Source: Nocardia brasiliensis NBRC 14402 (GTDB taxonomy: Bacteria > Actinomycetota > Actinomycetes > Mycobacteriales > Mycobacteriaceae). From it: DNA of 64,000 nucleotides. Both the position numbers and the translations under genes were made by a program. The DNA is taken from positions 1 through 64,000 of the forward strand of contig NZ_BAFT02000057.1 of the NCBI RefSeq assembly GCF_000308475.2. The letters run 5' to 3'. The notes below the pieces were generated by a model that ran no database searches, was not told the origin of the DNA, and saw nothing but the letters and a program-made list of their open reading frames with translations. Below are positions 1 to 7,773 of the stretch, in pieces. Position 1 is the first letter of the stretch, and each line of letters opens with the position of its first letter.

Positions 1-563
1 CCGGTGTGTCCCCCGGCGAGTCGGGGTGCGGGAAGACGGAAAGAGTGCGGGGAACTGGCCGATCCGGCGGCCGTAGGCAGCCTCCCTGCTCGTGGCCCGG
101 ATGTGACGCGCCAGGTACGCCGGTTCTGCGACGTCATGCCTGTTCCCGCACCCTTTCCGATCCTGACCCCGGTGTGTCCCCCGGCGAGTCGGGGTGCGGG
201 AACACGGAAAGAGTGCGGGAACCCCGCCCGCGCCGCCCGCCCCGCGACGTAGGCATCCAGTGGACGATCCGGCGGCCGTAGGCAGCCGCCCTGCTCGCTG
301 CCCGGATGCGGCGCGCCAGGAGCGCCGGTTCTGCGAGGTCACGCCTGTTCCCGCACCCTTTCCGATCCTGACCCCGGCGTGTCTCCCGGCGAGTCGGGGT
401 GCGGGAGCACGGAAGGGGTGCGGGAGCACGGAAGGGGTGCGGGAACCCCTGCGCTCAGATCCGCGGCGTGGGCATCCAGTGGCCAGCCCGGCGACCGTAG
501 GCAGCCGCCCGGCCCGCTGCACGAATGCGACGCGCCAGATGCGCCGGGTCTGCGAGGTCATGC
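1..563. repeat. Three tandem degenerate copies of a 170-205 bp unit, duplicating the 3' end of the DUF559-like gene
   Basis: Units begin near 1, 169 and 374, each opening with a shared block (ggtgtgtcccccggcgagtc in copies 1 and 2, two changes in copy 3) followed by gtgcggga/acggaa motifs. Read on the minus strand, the second part of each unit encodes the same peptide: HDLADPAHLARRIRAAGRAA in copy 3, RDLAEPALLARRIRAASRAA in copy 2 and HDVAEPAYLARHIRATSREA in copy 1. Only copy 3 is joined to the intact gene. Copy 3 also carries an internal 19-bp tandem duplication (gtgcgggagcacggaaggg). The units are therefore duplicated gene ends plus a spacer, not an ordinary intergenic repeat. Confidence 0.8.
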
Positions 564-1402
564 CAAGTCCACCGCACCACCATCCACCCGAGCGCCCGGA
601 GTCGGTCTGCCCGGTTCTTTTCGGCGACCACCACCTGTCCATGCGTTCGTAACGCGCTCTGACACTGCATCTTTCCGTCGAACTCCCCGATCACCCCCAG
701 TTCGGGAAACAGGAAGTCCACCCGGCCCACGCACACTTCGTCGTCGGTGAAAACCCGGGCCTGCAACTCGGGCGCAGGCAGTCCGCCTTCCCGGAAAGCC
801 ACGCGACTCCGCGACTCCGCGATACTTCCACTGCGGCCGTCGAGAAAGTCGATGGTGTGGGCGGCCCGTCGAGCACCCCGGCGATGTCGGGCGCGGGAAA
901 GGTACTCCTGCAGTTCCTCCGCCGTGGTGAGTCCCTGGTGCAGCGCGTTGTCCCCGATGACTACAGCCTGCTCGAAACTTGCCGAACGGGCGATGTCGAT
1001 CACCGTCCGCGGTGCGGTGGTCACCTGGAGTCCGTTGACGATGGTGATCTCGTCCGGCGTCAGCTGTGCCGAATGGACCACCAACTGGTTGGTGACGCGT
1101 CCGCCGTTGATCCGGTTGCGGGTCAGGTGCACGCGGTCCAGCGGGATCGACCAGCACGGGACGCCGTGCAGCACCACGGCCGAACAGTGGCTGGCGACAG
1201 CGTCTTCCGACATCGCCTCGCAGGTCGCGAGCGCGAGCACCAGATGGCGCCCCGCCGGTGTGAGCCCCGGCTCGGGCGCGTTGACGTAGCGCCCGGACCG
1301 CACCCGCCACCACGACCCGTCCAGGCAACGCCTGCGCAGTTCACTATCGGAGATCCCCGCCGCCAGCGCCTGCTGCCGCGAGATCAGTTGCGGTGCATCC
1401 AT
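455..1402 (-). CDS. DUF559 / AbiEi-like domain protein (type IV TA-like or endonuclease-like fold)
   Basis: A 315-residue protein starting MDAPQLISRQQALAAGIS. The N-terminus has the short winged-helix look of AbiEi-type proteins (ISRQQALAAGISDSELRRR). The middle carries HCSAVVLHG and the C-terminal half the pattern GRVDFLFPELGVIGEFDGKMQ, as in DUF559/VSR-like restriction-fold domains (D...E.DGK), ending in the WTWHDLADPAHLARRIRAA helix. Such proteins are common orphan genes in actinobacteria and some act as antitoxin-like regulators. No toxin partner lies next to it, so the function is unknown. Longer upstream starts encode arginine-rich sequence that looks non-coding. Its last ~36 codons lie in the tandemly repeated DNA at the left edge. 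Confidence 0.75.
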   Translation of the reverse strand: MDAPQLISRQQALAAGISDSELRRRCLDGSWWRVRSGRYVNAPEPGLTPAGRHLVLALATCEAMSEDAVASHCSAVVLHGVPCWSIPLDRVHLTRNRINGGRVTNQLVVHSAQLTPDEITIVNGLQVTTAPRTVIDIARSASFEQAVVIGDNALHQGLTTAEELQEYLSRARHRRGARRAAHTIDFLDGRSGSIAESRSRVAFREGGLPAPELQARVFTDDEVCVGRVDFLFPELGVIGEFDGKMQCQSALRTHGQVVVAEKNRADRLRALGWMVVRWTWHDLADPAHLARRIRAAGRAAAYGRRAGHWMPTPRI

Positions 1403-1503
1403 ACCGCGATCGTGAACCACCCGGCTCCCGGAAACCACCCGTCGCTCCCCAATTGGGGATAACACGCACCCTGTGCATAACTTTCGATCCCCACTTCGCG
1501 AAC

Positions 1504-2166
1504 TCAGCCGAGCTGGGTCATCCCGGCGGCGACGACCTGGGCGACGTTGAGCAACTCGTCGGCGGTGGGAAGGGGCACGCCGTCGAGGGCGTGCAGCCGA
1601 TCGGTGCTGGCGATGGCGAACATGGCCGAGACCCACGCGGCGGCGCAGGCGCGCAGGGTGCCGGGCCGCACCGGGGTGGGTGCGCTGGCCTGTAGCACTC
1701 GTGCGGTGACATCGAGCAATTGATCACGCAGACGGCGCAATTGGCGCCGCACGTCGGGGTGGGTGTCGGCCTCCCGCCACATGATCACCCGCAGCACCGA
1801 GGAGTGGTGGTCGCGCAGGTTCAACGCCGCGTCCAGCGCGACCAGGCTGGCCGCGGGATCGCCGGGCGCCACCACGGTGCCGATATCTTCGATCGGGTGG
1901 GCGGGGACGCGCTCGGCCATCAGGGTCGACAGGATCGAATCCTTGGTCGGGAAGTAATAGAAGACAAGACCTTTCGGCACGCCCGCGGCACCGGCGATGG
2001 CCGCCGTCGCGGTGGCGTCGAAGCCCTGTTCGGCGAAGAGCTGCTCGGCCGAGTCCAGGATGAGTTGCCGGGCGTCGCCGTCCACTTTCGCGCTGCGGCG
2101 ACGCCCGGCGGCGGATTCCTTGCCCGGTCGGCGGGTGGCCCGCCGACCGGGTTTCGGCATCTGCAT
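1504..2166 (-). CDS. TetR/AcrR family transcriptional regulator
   Basis: A 220-residue TetR repressor. The N-terminal HTH is clear at about residues 30-75 (LILDSAEQLFAEQGFDATAT, then AAGVPKGLVFYYFPTKDSIL), followed by an all-helical ligand-binding domain. The ATG at 2166 shares its A with the TGA stop of the upstream SPW protein gene (TGATG), so the two are probably translationally coupled. An 18-bp palindrome at 2577-2594 in the operon promoter is a good candidate for its own operator. The ligand is unknown. Confidence 0.9.
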   Translation of the reverse strand: MQMPKPGRRATRRPGKESAAGRRRSAKVDGDARQLILDSAEQLFAEQGFDATATAAIAGAAGVPKGLVFYYFPTKDSILSTLMAERVPAHPIEDIGTVVAPGDPAASLVALDAALNLRDHHSSVLRVIMWREADTHPDVRRQLRRLRDQLLDVTARVLQASAPTPVRPGTLRACAAAWVSAMFAIASTDRLHALDGVPLPTADELLNVAQVVAAGMTQLG

Positions 2167-2525
2167 CAGTGGTGTGGCGCCATGCTGTGCAGACGTCCCG
2201 ACACCGTCGGCAGCGCCGCTACCGCGACCACCGCCGTCACTACCCCGACTACCCATGCGGTCCAGGATGCGCCGCGGTAATCGCTGAAGTCCATGGCCCA
2301 CGGGGAAATGAACAGCAGCACGCCGAACAGGCCCATCGCGTAGTCGGCGTTCGCGCCGAGGGCGGGCCGGTACATCTGCGCCAGCCCGGTGAGTGCGATG
2401 AGCACCCCGAGCACGATCAGCGACCACATCGCTTTGTCGGTGGTTTCCAGCCACAGGGGTGAGAGCGCGGCGAAGACGCCCAGCACTACGGCCAGGAAGT
2501 CCTGTGCGCGGCTTTCGGTGAACAT
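2166..2525 (-). CDS. SPW repeat integral membrane protein
   Basis: A 119-residue protein with four hydrophobic helices and two SPW-type signatures, LSPLWLE near residue 22 and ISPWAMD near residue 92, typical of the SPW family (two repeats of two helices). Cellular role is not established. The ATG at 2525 is preceded by AGGAGG seven bases upstream, so the start is firm. It is the first gene of a two-gene operon with the TetR regulator, overlapping it by one base, and is presumably repressed by it. Confidence 0.88.
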   Translation of the reverse strand: MFTESRAQDFLAVVLGVFAALSPLWLETTDKAMWSLIVLGVLIALTGLAQMYRPALGANADYAMGLFGVLLFISPWAMDFSDYRGASWTAWVVGVVTAVVAVAALPTVSGRLHSMAPHH

Positions 2526-2576
2526 GGTGTGCCTCCTAGGGCTCAGGATTATGTCCTACCTCTGGGTATAGACCTG

Positions 2577-2594
2577 ATTGACCGCCCGATCAAT
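2577..2594. promoter_or_regulatory. Probable TetR operator in the divergent SPW/TetR - reductase promoter region
   Basis: ATTGACCGCCCGATCAAT is an 18-bp inverted repeat with one mismatched pair. On the minus strand a possible promoter, TTGATC - 17 bp - TATACC, overlaps it and drives the SPW/TetR operon, so a bound repressor would block it. It also lies about 90 bp upstream of the divergent reductase start. Inference from position and symmetry. Confidence 0.6.
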
Positions 2595-2679
2595 ATCGGA
2601 ACGGCTACGATTGCACCGCGATTGCCGAGTGATCGGGCTCACTCCGGCAGCGCACCAAGCAACCGTTAGGGTGAGCTGC

Positions 2680-3891
2680 GTGGCACCTTCAGCAACAGAC
2701 ACCGCGCCGATCGTGATCGTGGGCGCCGGCCTGGCCGGCCTGCGCACCGCCGAGGAATTGCGCCGTACCGGATACGAGGGTGCGCTCGTCCTGCTGGGCG
2801 ACGAACCGCGCCTGCCCTATGACCGGCCGCCGCTGTCCAAGCAGTTCGTCCGCGGCGAAACCGACGACACCACGCTGCGCCCCGACGAGTTCTACACCGA
2901 GAAACAGATCGATGTGCGGCTCGGCATCGAGGCCGTCGGCCTGGACACCGCGGCGCGGCAGGTGCGTCTCGCCGACGGTACGGCCCTCGACTACGCCCAG
3001 TTGATCATCGCCACCGGCCTGCGTCCGCGCCGTCTGCCCGGTCTGCCCGACCTGACCGGTGTGCACGTGCTGCGCGGCCACGCCGACGCTCTCGCTTTAC
3101 GTAGCGAATTGGCGACGGCGACAACGGCGCTCGTGATCGGCGCGGGTTTCATCGGCTGCGAGCTGGCGGCCAGTTTCCGGGTCCGCGGCCTCGCGGTGGT
3201 GTTGGTAGAGCCGCAGCCGGCCCCGCTGGCCGGTGTGCTCGGCGAGCGGGTCGGCGAGTTGGTGGCCCGGATGCACCGCGCCGAGGGCGTCGACCTGCGC
3301 TGCGGGGTGGGGCTGCACACGCTGCTCGCGGCAGACGACCGGGTGCGCGGCGCGATCTTGTCCGACGGCACGGAGGTGGCCGCCGATCTGGTGGTGATCG
3401 GGGTCGGCTCGCGTCCGGTGACGGAGTGGCTGGCCGAATCCGGCATCGCGCTCGCCGATCCGGCGGCGGGCGGCGGGGTGCTGGCCGACGAGGTGGGGCG
3501 CACCTCGGCCGAGGGGGTCTGGGCGGTCGGCGACGTCGCCGCCTGGCAGCAGGAGGCCGGACACCGCAAGCGGATCGAACACTGGACCAACGCGGGCGAG
3601 CAGGCGCGGCTGGTCGCCTGCGCGCTGCTCGGCGCCGCTGCGCCGACCGCGGCCCGGGTGCCGTACTTCTGGAGCGACCAGTACGACGTGAAGATCCAGG
3701 CGCTCGGCACGCCGGCCGCGACCGACGATGTCGACGTGGCCGTCGACGACGGCCGCAAGTTCCTCGCCTACTACTCCAGAGACGGCAGGCTGACCGGCGT
3801 GGTCGGCGCGGGTACTACCGCACAGGTCATGAAGACCAGGGCGAAGATCGCTGCGGGCGCACCGGTTTCGGAGTTGCTCACGCCGAGCTGA
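2680..3891 (+). CDS. FAD/NAD-dependent ferredoxin (rubredoxin) reductase-like oxidoreductase
   Basis: A 403-residue flavoprotein of the ferredoxin/rubredoxin reductase family that passes electrons from NAD(P)H to a small iron-sulfur protein, often for a P450 or oxygenase. An FAD-binding GAGLAG motif is at residues 15-20, PYDRPPLSK at 46-54 (typical of this family), a second dinucleotide fold GAGFIGCE at 154-161 for NAD(P)H, and the FAD-contacting VWAVGDVA near 285. The C-terminal reductase domain is present. GTG 2680 is chosen because AGGG lies eight bases upstream and the protein then starts just before the first beta strand. No ferredoxin gene is adjacent; the P450 at 32.7 kb or another oxygenase could be a partner, which cannot be judged here. 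Confidence 0.85.
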   Translation: MAPSATDTAPIVIVGAGLAGLRTAEELRRTGYEGALVLLGDEPRLPYDRPPLSKQFVRGETDDTTLRPDEFYTEKQIDVRLGIEAVGLDTAARQVRLADGTALDYAQLIIATGLRPRRLPGLPDLTGVHVLRGHADALALRSELATATTALVIGAGFIGCELAASFRVRGLAVVLVEPQPAPLAGVLGERVGELVARMHRAEGVDLRCGVGLHTLLAADDRVRGAILSDGTEVAADLVVIGVGSRPVTEWLAESGIALADPAAGGGVLADEVGRTSAEGVWAVGDVAAWQQEAGHRKRIEHWTNAGEQARLVACALLGAAAPTAARVPYFWSDQYDVKIQALGTPAATDDVDVAVDDGRKFLAYYSRDGRLTGVVGAGTTAQVMKTRAKIAAGAPVSELLTPS

Positions 3892-3994
3892 GTGCGGTCG
3901 CGTGGTGCGGCCGAGCGCCGGGGGCCGGTGCCTGCCTGCCGCTCGAGCCGCCGTCGTGGGCACCGCGTCCGGGCCCTGTAATACGGTTGTCGAT

Positions 3995-4756
3995 GTGATC
4001 GTCGCGCTCATCGATTCGGGTCTCGGCTTGCTGCCCACATCCGCTTGGCTGCGCAAGCTGCGGCCGGACGTGGATCTGCTGCTGCAATTGGACCCGGACG
4101 GCGCGCCGTGGGGGCCGAAACCGGAGCAATGGACGATCGACCGCGTGGTCCGGGCTGCCGGGATGTCGATCGAGCTGGGCGCCGAAGTCATCGTCATCCC
4201 GTGCAACACGGCCAGCGTCACCGCCCTGGAGCATGTGCGCGCGGAGGTCGGCCCCGATGTGCCGGTGATCGGCACCGTGCCCGCGATCAAACCGGCCGCG
4301 GCCGTCTGCCGCTCGGTGGCGGTGTGGGCCACCGCGGCGACCACCGCCAGCCGGTATCAGGCGGATCTGATCGCGAAGTTCGGCGGCAACGCCGACGTGG
4401 TCGGGGTGGCCTGCCATGGTCTGGCCGATGCGATCGACCGCGGTGACCTGGTCGGTGCGCGCGAGTCCATCGCGCGGGCGGTCGCGGAGACCCCCGACGA
4501 CGTCGAAGGCGTCGTGCTCGGCTGTACGCACTATCCGCTGGTGATCGATGCCATCGTCGCCGCGCTGCCCGACGGCGTCCGGCTCTTCGACAGCGCGCAA
4601 GCCGTTGCCGCGCAGACCATCCGGCGTATGGACGCCCTCGGTCGCCCGACGCCGGGCAACGGCGCGGTGCTGGTCCGCAACAGCGGCCGACCCGGCGAGT
4701 TGCCCGCCAGCGCCGCGGCTTTCGAATCCGGCCGCATTCTGGGCGCCCAGGGTTGA
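3995..4756 (+). CDS. Glutamate racemase-like protein (Asp/Glu racemase family)
   Basis: A 253-residue protein of the aspartate/glutamate racemase fold. Both catalytic cysteine motifs are there: PCNTAS (Cys70) and GCTHYP (Cys177), plus DSGLG at residues 7-11, the equivalent of the MurI DSGVGG loop. The family interconverts L- and D-glutamate for peptidoglycan. Compared with canonical MurI the N-terminal stretch after DSG is divergent (LLPTSAWLRKLRPDVDLLLQ) and the usual GDTARxPYG segment is replaced by LDPDGAPWG. It may be a paralogue rather than the essential racemase. The GTG at 3995 begins the first beta strand (VIVALIDSG). The alkD-like gene follows after one base. Confidence 0.8.
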   Translation: MIVALIDSGLGLLPTSAWLRKLRPDVDLLLQLDPDGAPWGPKPEQWTIDRVVRAAGMSIELGAEVIVIPCNTASVTALEHVRAEVGPDVPVIGTVPAIKPAAAVCRSVAVWATAATTASRYQADLIAKFGGNADVVGVACHGLADAIDRGDLVGARESIARAVAETPDDVEGVVLGCTHYPLVIDAIVAALPDGVRLFDSAQAVAAQTIRRMDALGRPTPGNGAVLVRNSGRPGELPASAAAFESGRILGAQG

Positions 4757-4757
4757 T

Positions 4758-5522
4758 GTGACCCGCCGGGAGGTGTCCGCGACGACCGAAGGCGCGCAGA
4801 CCGCGGCCGCGGTGCAGGCCGCGCTGCGGGAGATCGCCGATCCCGCCGATGCGATCCATCTGCAACGGTTCTTCAAGACCGGCCCCGGTGAGTACGGCGA
4901 GGGCGACATGTTCGTCGGCGTACGCGTCCCGGCGACCCGCGGTGTCGCGAAACGCTTTGCGGCACTACCCCTCGACGAGATCGACCTCCTGCTGGACAGT
5001 CCCGTGCACGAGGACCGTCTCGCCGGGTTGGTCGTGCTCAATGCCCGGTTCGCCAAGGCGTCCAAGCCGCGCACCTTCGACGACGCGGCGCGCGCGGAAA
5101 TGGTGGACCGCTATCTGGCCGCCGTGCGCCGGGGCCGGGTGAACAACTGGGATCTGGTCGACGTGTCCGCCGAGAACATCATCGGTCCGTGGCTGCTGGA
5201 CAAACCACGTGAGCTGCTGTTCGAATTGGCCGCCGCGGACTCGTTGTGGGAGCGGCGGGTCGCGCTGCTGTCGACCTTCGCCTTCATCAAATCCGGGGAC
5301 GCCACAACCACATTCGCGCTGTCCGAGCGGCTGCTCGACGATCGCCGCGACCTCATTCAGAAGGCCCTCGGCTGGATGCTGCGCGAGGTGGGCAAGCGGA
5401 TCGATCAGCGCCTGCTCACCGGCTTCCTGGACAAGCATGCCGCCGATCTAGGTCGCACCGCGCTCAGCTACGCGACCGAACATCTCGATCCCGCGGTGCG
5501 CGCGCACTATCGCGCGCGCTGA
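4758..5522 (+). CDS. AlkD-like DNA alkylation repair glycosylase (HEAT-like repeats)
   Basis: A 254-residue member of the DNA alkylation repair family (PF08713), which removes bulky or positively charged N3/N7-alkylpurines using stacked HEAT-like helices and no base flipping. The conserved active-site segment is visible as NNWDLVDVSA at residues 129-138 (the Trp and Asp that contact the lesion), followed by LWERRVALLSTFAFI at 163-177 with the conserved arginines. Length fits the family (about 220-240). GTG 4758 is reached right after the racemase-like stop (4754-4756), so the two are probably co-transcribed. It ends four bases before the 3' end of the convergent kshB gene, leaving no room for a terminator. 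Confidence 0.87.
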   Translation: MTRREVSATTEGAQTAAAVQAALREIADPADAIHLQRFFKTGPGEYGEGDMFVGVRVPATRGVAKRFAALPLDEIDLLLDSPVHEDRLAGLVVLNARFAKASKPRTFDDAARAEMVDRYLAAVRRGRVNNWDLVDVSAENIIGPWLLDKPRELLFELAAADSLWERRVALLSTFAFIKSGDATTTFALSERLLDDRRDLIQKALGWMLREVGKRIDQRLLTGFLDKHAADLGRTALSYATEHLDPAVRAHYRAR

Positions 5523-5526
5523 GCGA

Positions 5527-6636
5527 TCAGAACTGGATCTTCAGGTGATCGGTCACCGGATGTGCCTGGCAGCCGAGGATATAGCCGTTCTCGATGTCCT
5601 CGGGGTCGAGGATCTCGGCGTTGTCCATCTCGACCTTGCCCTCTAGCACCGTGCACGCGCACGACCCGCATTCGCCCTCCTGGCAGGAATACGGCACGTC
5701 GAGGCCCTTGGCCAGCATGATGTCCACCAGGGTCTGCTTGCGCGGCCAGGACAGCTCGTGCACCTCGCCGTCGAGTTCCACCTCGACCGTGGCGGCCTCG
5801 GCCGCTTCCGCGTCGGACACCTCGACCGGCGCCTGGTCCGCGAACGGGTCGCCCGCAAGGGAATTGAACACTTCGGCGTGCGTGCGCGAGCGCGGCACGC
5901 CGAGCTGGGCGAGCGCGTCGTGCACCCGGTCCATGAACGGTTTCGGCCCGCACATGAACGCTTCGAAGCTCTGGTAGGGCGAGGCCAGGGTGGCCAGCGC
6001 GTCGGCGGTCGGCAGGCCCTGCAGGTGCTCGAGCCAGTGGATCACGGTCAGGCGCTGCGGATGTTTGTCGGCCAGGTCGCGCAGTTCGTCGGCGAAGATC
6101 ACCGAGTCGTGGTCACGGTTGGCGTACACCAGCACAATTCGGCCGCTGCCCCGCGCGAGCGCCGATTTCAGGATCGACATCACCGGTGTGATGCCGCTGC
6201 CCGCACCGAACAGCAGCAGGTCCGCGTCGAGATCCTTCGGCGTGAAAACACCTGAGGGCGGCAGCAGTTCGAGCGAGTCGCCCGCTTTCACGTTGTCGCA
6301 CACCCAGTTCGAGCCGTAGCCGCCGGCGGTCCGCTTGACGGTGACCTTCGGGCGGTCGTCGGTGAACGGCGAACTGGCCAGGGAATAGCACCGCGCCACC
6401 GAGCCGGTCAGGTCGCTGGGGATGCGCAGGGTGAGGAACTGGCCGGGGTGGTAGCGGAACCGCTCGGCGAGTTCGTCGGGCACGTCGAAGACCAGCGAAC
6501 AGGTATCGGGCGTTTCCGTGATGACCGCTGCTACCCGCAGCACGACCGAACGTGAGCCGTGCGGAACCTCGACGGTTGGCCCACCCGTCGCCCGACCGCC
6601 ACCCCCCACAGGATCGCTCCGCGATGCTGCATCCAT
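5527..6636 (-). CDS. kshB: 3-ketosteroid 9-alpha-hydroxylase reductase component KshB
   Basis: A 369-residue ferredoxin-NAD(P)H reductase with a C-terminal plant-type [2Fe-2S] domain. The FAD domain has RCYSLASSP (residues about 80-88), the NAD domain GAGSGITPVMSIL, and the iron-sulfur domain CQEGECGSCACTV plus a later Cys in GYILGCQAHP, giving the Cx4Cx2C...C cluster set. This domain order and length match KshB (Rv3571 in M. tuberculosis), which delivers electrons to the KshA oxygenase that opens ring B in sterol degradation. No kshA lies in the window, as is usual. GAGAGGA precedes the ATG. A KstR-type box sits 42 bp upstream. Some homologues serve other Rieske oxygenases, so the substrate is inferred. 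Confidence 0.85.
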   Translation of the reverse strand: MDAASRSDPVGGGGRATGGPTVEVPHGSRSVVLRVAAVITETPDTCSLVFDVPDELAERFRYHPGQFLTLRIPSDLTGSVARCYSLASSPFTDDRPKVTVKRTAGGYGSNWVCDNVKAGDSLELLPPSGVFTPKDLDADLLLFGAGSGITPVMSILKSALARGSGRIVLVYANRDHDSVIFADELRDLADKHPQRLTVIHWLEHLQGLPTADALATLASPYQSFEAFMCGPKPFMDRVHDALAQLGVPRSRTHAEVFNSLAGDPFADQAPVEVSDAEAAEAATVEVELDGEVHELSWPRKQTLVDIMLAKGLDVPYSCQEGECGSCACTVLEGKVEMDNAEILDPEDIENGYILGCQAHPVTDHLKIQF

Positions 6637-6677
6637 ATTCGTCCTCTCGACTACCCAGCGCTACTCGGCGCCAAAAC

Positions 6678-6691
6678 TAGAACGTGTTTCA
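6678..6691. promoter_or_regulatory. KstR-type operator upstream of kshB
   Basis: TAGAACGTGTTTCA fits the mycobacterial KstR consensus TNNAACNNGTTNNA exactly and is flanked by AAAC and GTTTT. It lies 42 bp upstream of the kshB ATG and just past the stop of the TetR gene. Mycobacterial kshB belongs to the KstR regulon. The adjacent TetR protein is an alternative binder because a sister site lies on its other side. Confidence 0.65.
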
Positions 6692-6694
6692 GTT

Positions 6695-7333
6695 TTATCG
6701 TACGTCGGACGTCGGCTGCCGGACAAGCTGGGCCTCCAGTCCGGCGATCAGCACCTCCATGCCGAAGTCGTAGGCGTACTTCCCGCGCAGGTCGGCCATG
6801 TACTTGGTGGCACGTTCGACGGCATTCGGGAGTGCGACATCCGACAGCGGCGCGCGGTCGCGGGGGTTCACTCGGCTGCGGCCGAACAGGTAGGTGTGAA
6901 TGGTGGCATAGGCGGCCAGCACATTGCGGTCGTTGAAGCCCGCCTCGAACAGGATCTCCATGATGGCGGCGATCAGGTCGAGCTGTTTGCCGAGCATCTG
7001 CTCGATCAGCACGTCGCCCAGGCCGGGGTGCTTGCGCAGCTTCTCGTCGATCTGGTCGATGAGATCGCGCAGCCGGATCTGCCACGGGCCGGATTCGGCT
7101 GGCGGCGTGCGCACTCCGGTGAGCGCGGCGGTGGCGACCAGGTCGAGCAGCTCGCGTTTGTCCGCGACGTAGTAATACGGCGCCATCGGGGAAACTCCGA
7201 GTTCACGGGAGAGCCGTCGCATCGACAGTTTCTCCACGCCGTCTTCGCGGACCACTCGCAGCGCGGCCTCGACGATCTCGGACTCCGACAGAGTGTTGCC
7301 GCCCCCGCTCGCCTGCATTCGTCCGACTCCCAT
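6695..7333 (-). CDS. TetR family regulator between kshB and the mycofactocin cluster
   Basis: A 212-residue TetR protein. HTH at about residues 15-62 (IVEAALRVVREDGVEKLSMR, then LGVSPMAPYYYVADKRELLD) with an MAPYYYV recognition-helix pattern like tetracycline-repressor-type members, and a C-terminal ligand domain. It is divergent from mftA and precedes kshB on the same strand. Typical mycobacterial MftR proteins sit in the same place but, as far as I recall, have a different HTH sequence, so I do not call it mftR. Near-identical sites at 6678-6691 and 7524-7537 flank the gene and suggest it could control kshB and mftA. GAGG five bases before the ATG supports the start. Confidence 0.85.
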   Translation of the reverse strand: MGVGRMQASGGGNTLSESEIVEAALRVVREDGVEKLSMRRLSRELGVSPMAPYYYVADKRELLDLVATAALTGVRTPPAESGPWQIRLRDLIDQIDEKLRKHPGLGDVLIEQMLGKQLDLIAAIMEILFEAGFNDRNVLAAYATIHTYLFGRSRVNPRDRAPLSDVALPNAVERATKYMADLRGKYAYDFGMEVLIAGLEAQLVRQPTSDVR

Positions 7334-7523
7334 GCCACCTCTACCACCGCGGGCGCCTGTCGCCCGTCCCGTCCTGTTCAGCTGCTTTCTCTCCGAAGTC
7401 TAGAGGGCGCGGCCGCGCCCGGGTCGGTGTGCGGGTGACTCCGGCGCAATGGTGACGACCGACTCCGGCCGATCGACGCGGGCGCGGGCAGGCCGTTCTG
7501 CCGGCGGCGGCGAAGTCGCACAC

Positions 7524-7537
7524 AAGAACGTGTTCCA
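7524..7537. promoter_or_regulatory. KstR/TetR-type operator upstream of mftA
   Basis: AAGAACGTGTTCCA shares the AGAACGTGTT core and the following CA(G)TTTT(A/G)TC tail with the site at 6678-6691, in the same orientation. It lies 75 bp upstream of mftA and 190 bp from the TetR start. Only the first base departs from the KstR consensus. Confidence 0.55.
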
Positions 7538-7612
7538 TTTTGTCAGCGAATGACGTTATCGTGTGACGGGGGCTACATCGGGTAGCCACCGGACGCTTGC
7601 TCGGAGGTAGAC

Positions 7613-7759
7613 ATGCCGGAATACGGAGCCAACGGACACGCCGAGACCGACCACTCGGGCACGGTCGGCACCACCGAACCGCGCGAGGACACCGCACCGC
7701 TGGTCGAGGAGAGCCTCATCGAAGAGGTCTCCATCGACGGTATGTGCGGCGTCTACTGA
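7613..7759 (+). CDS. mftA: Mycofactocin precursor peptide MftA
   Basis: A 48-residue RiPP precursor. The C-terminus IDGMCGVY carries the Val-Tyr core that the radical SAM enzyme MftC decarboxylates and cross-links to give the redox cofactor mycofactocin; the preceding acidic stretch (VEESLIEEVSIDGMCG) is the conserved leader recognised by MftB. ATG 7613 follows TCGGAGGTAGAC, a good ribosome-binding site. The N-terminal 25 residues are poorly conserved across the family. It is divergent from a TetR gene, as in other mycofactocin loci, and 14 bp upstream of the fused mftB-mftC gene. Confidence 0.95.
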   Translation: MPEYGANGHAETDHSGTVGTTEPREDTAPLVEESLIEEVSIDGMCGVY

Positions 7760-7773
7760 CAGGCGGAACGACC

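Noticed and set aside
1..600. A CRISPR array at the left edge
   Set aside because: Repeats are long, degenerate, of uneven period and encode part of the neighbouring protein.
6695..7333. Naming this TetR gene mftR
   Set aside because: Position fits, but the HTH (SPMAPYYYV) looks like a tetracycline-repressor-type protein and not the mycobacterial MftR I know. A profile search would decide.
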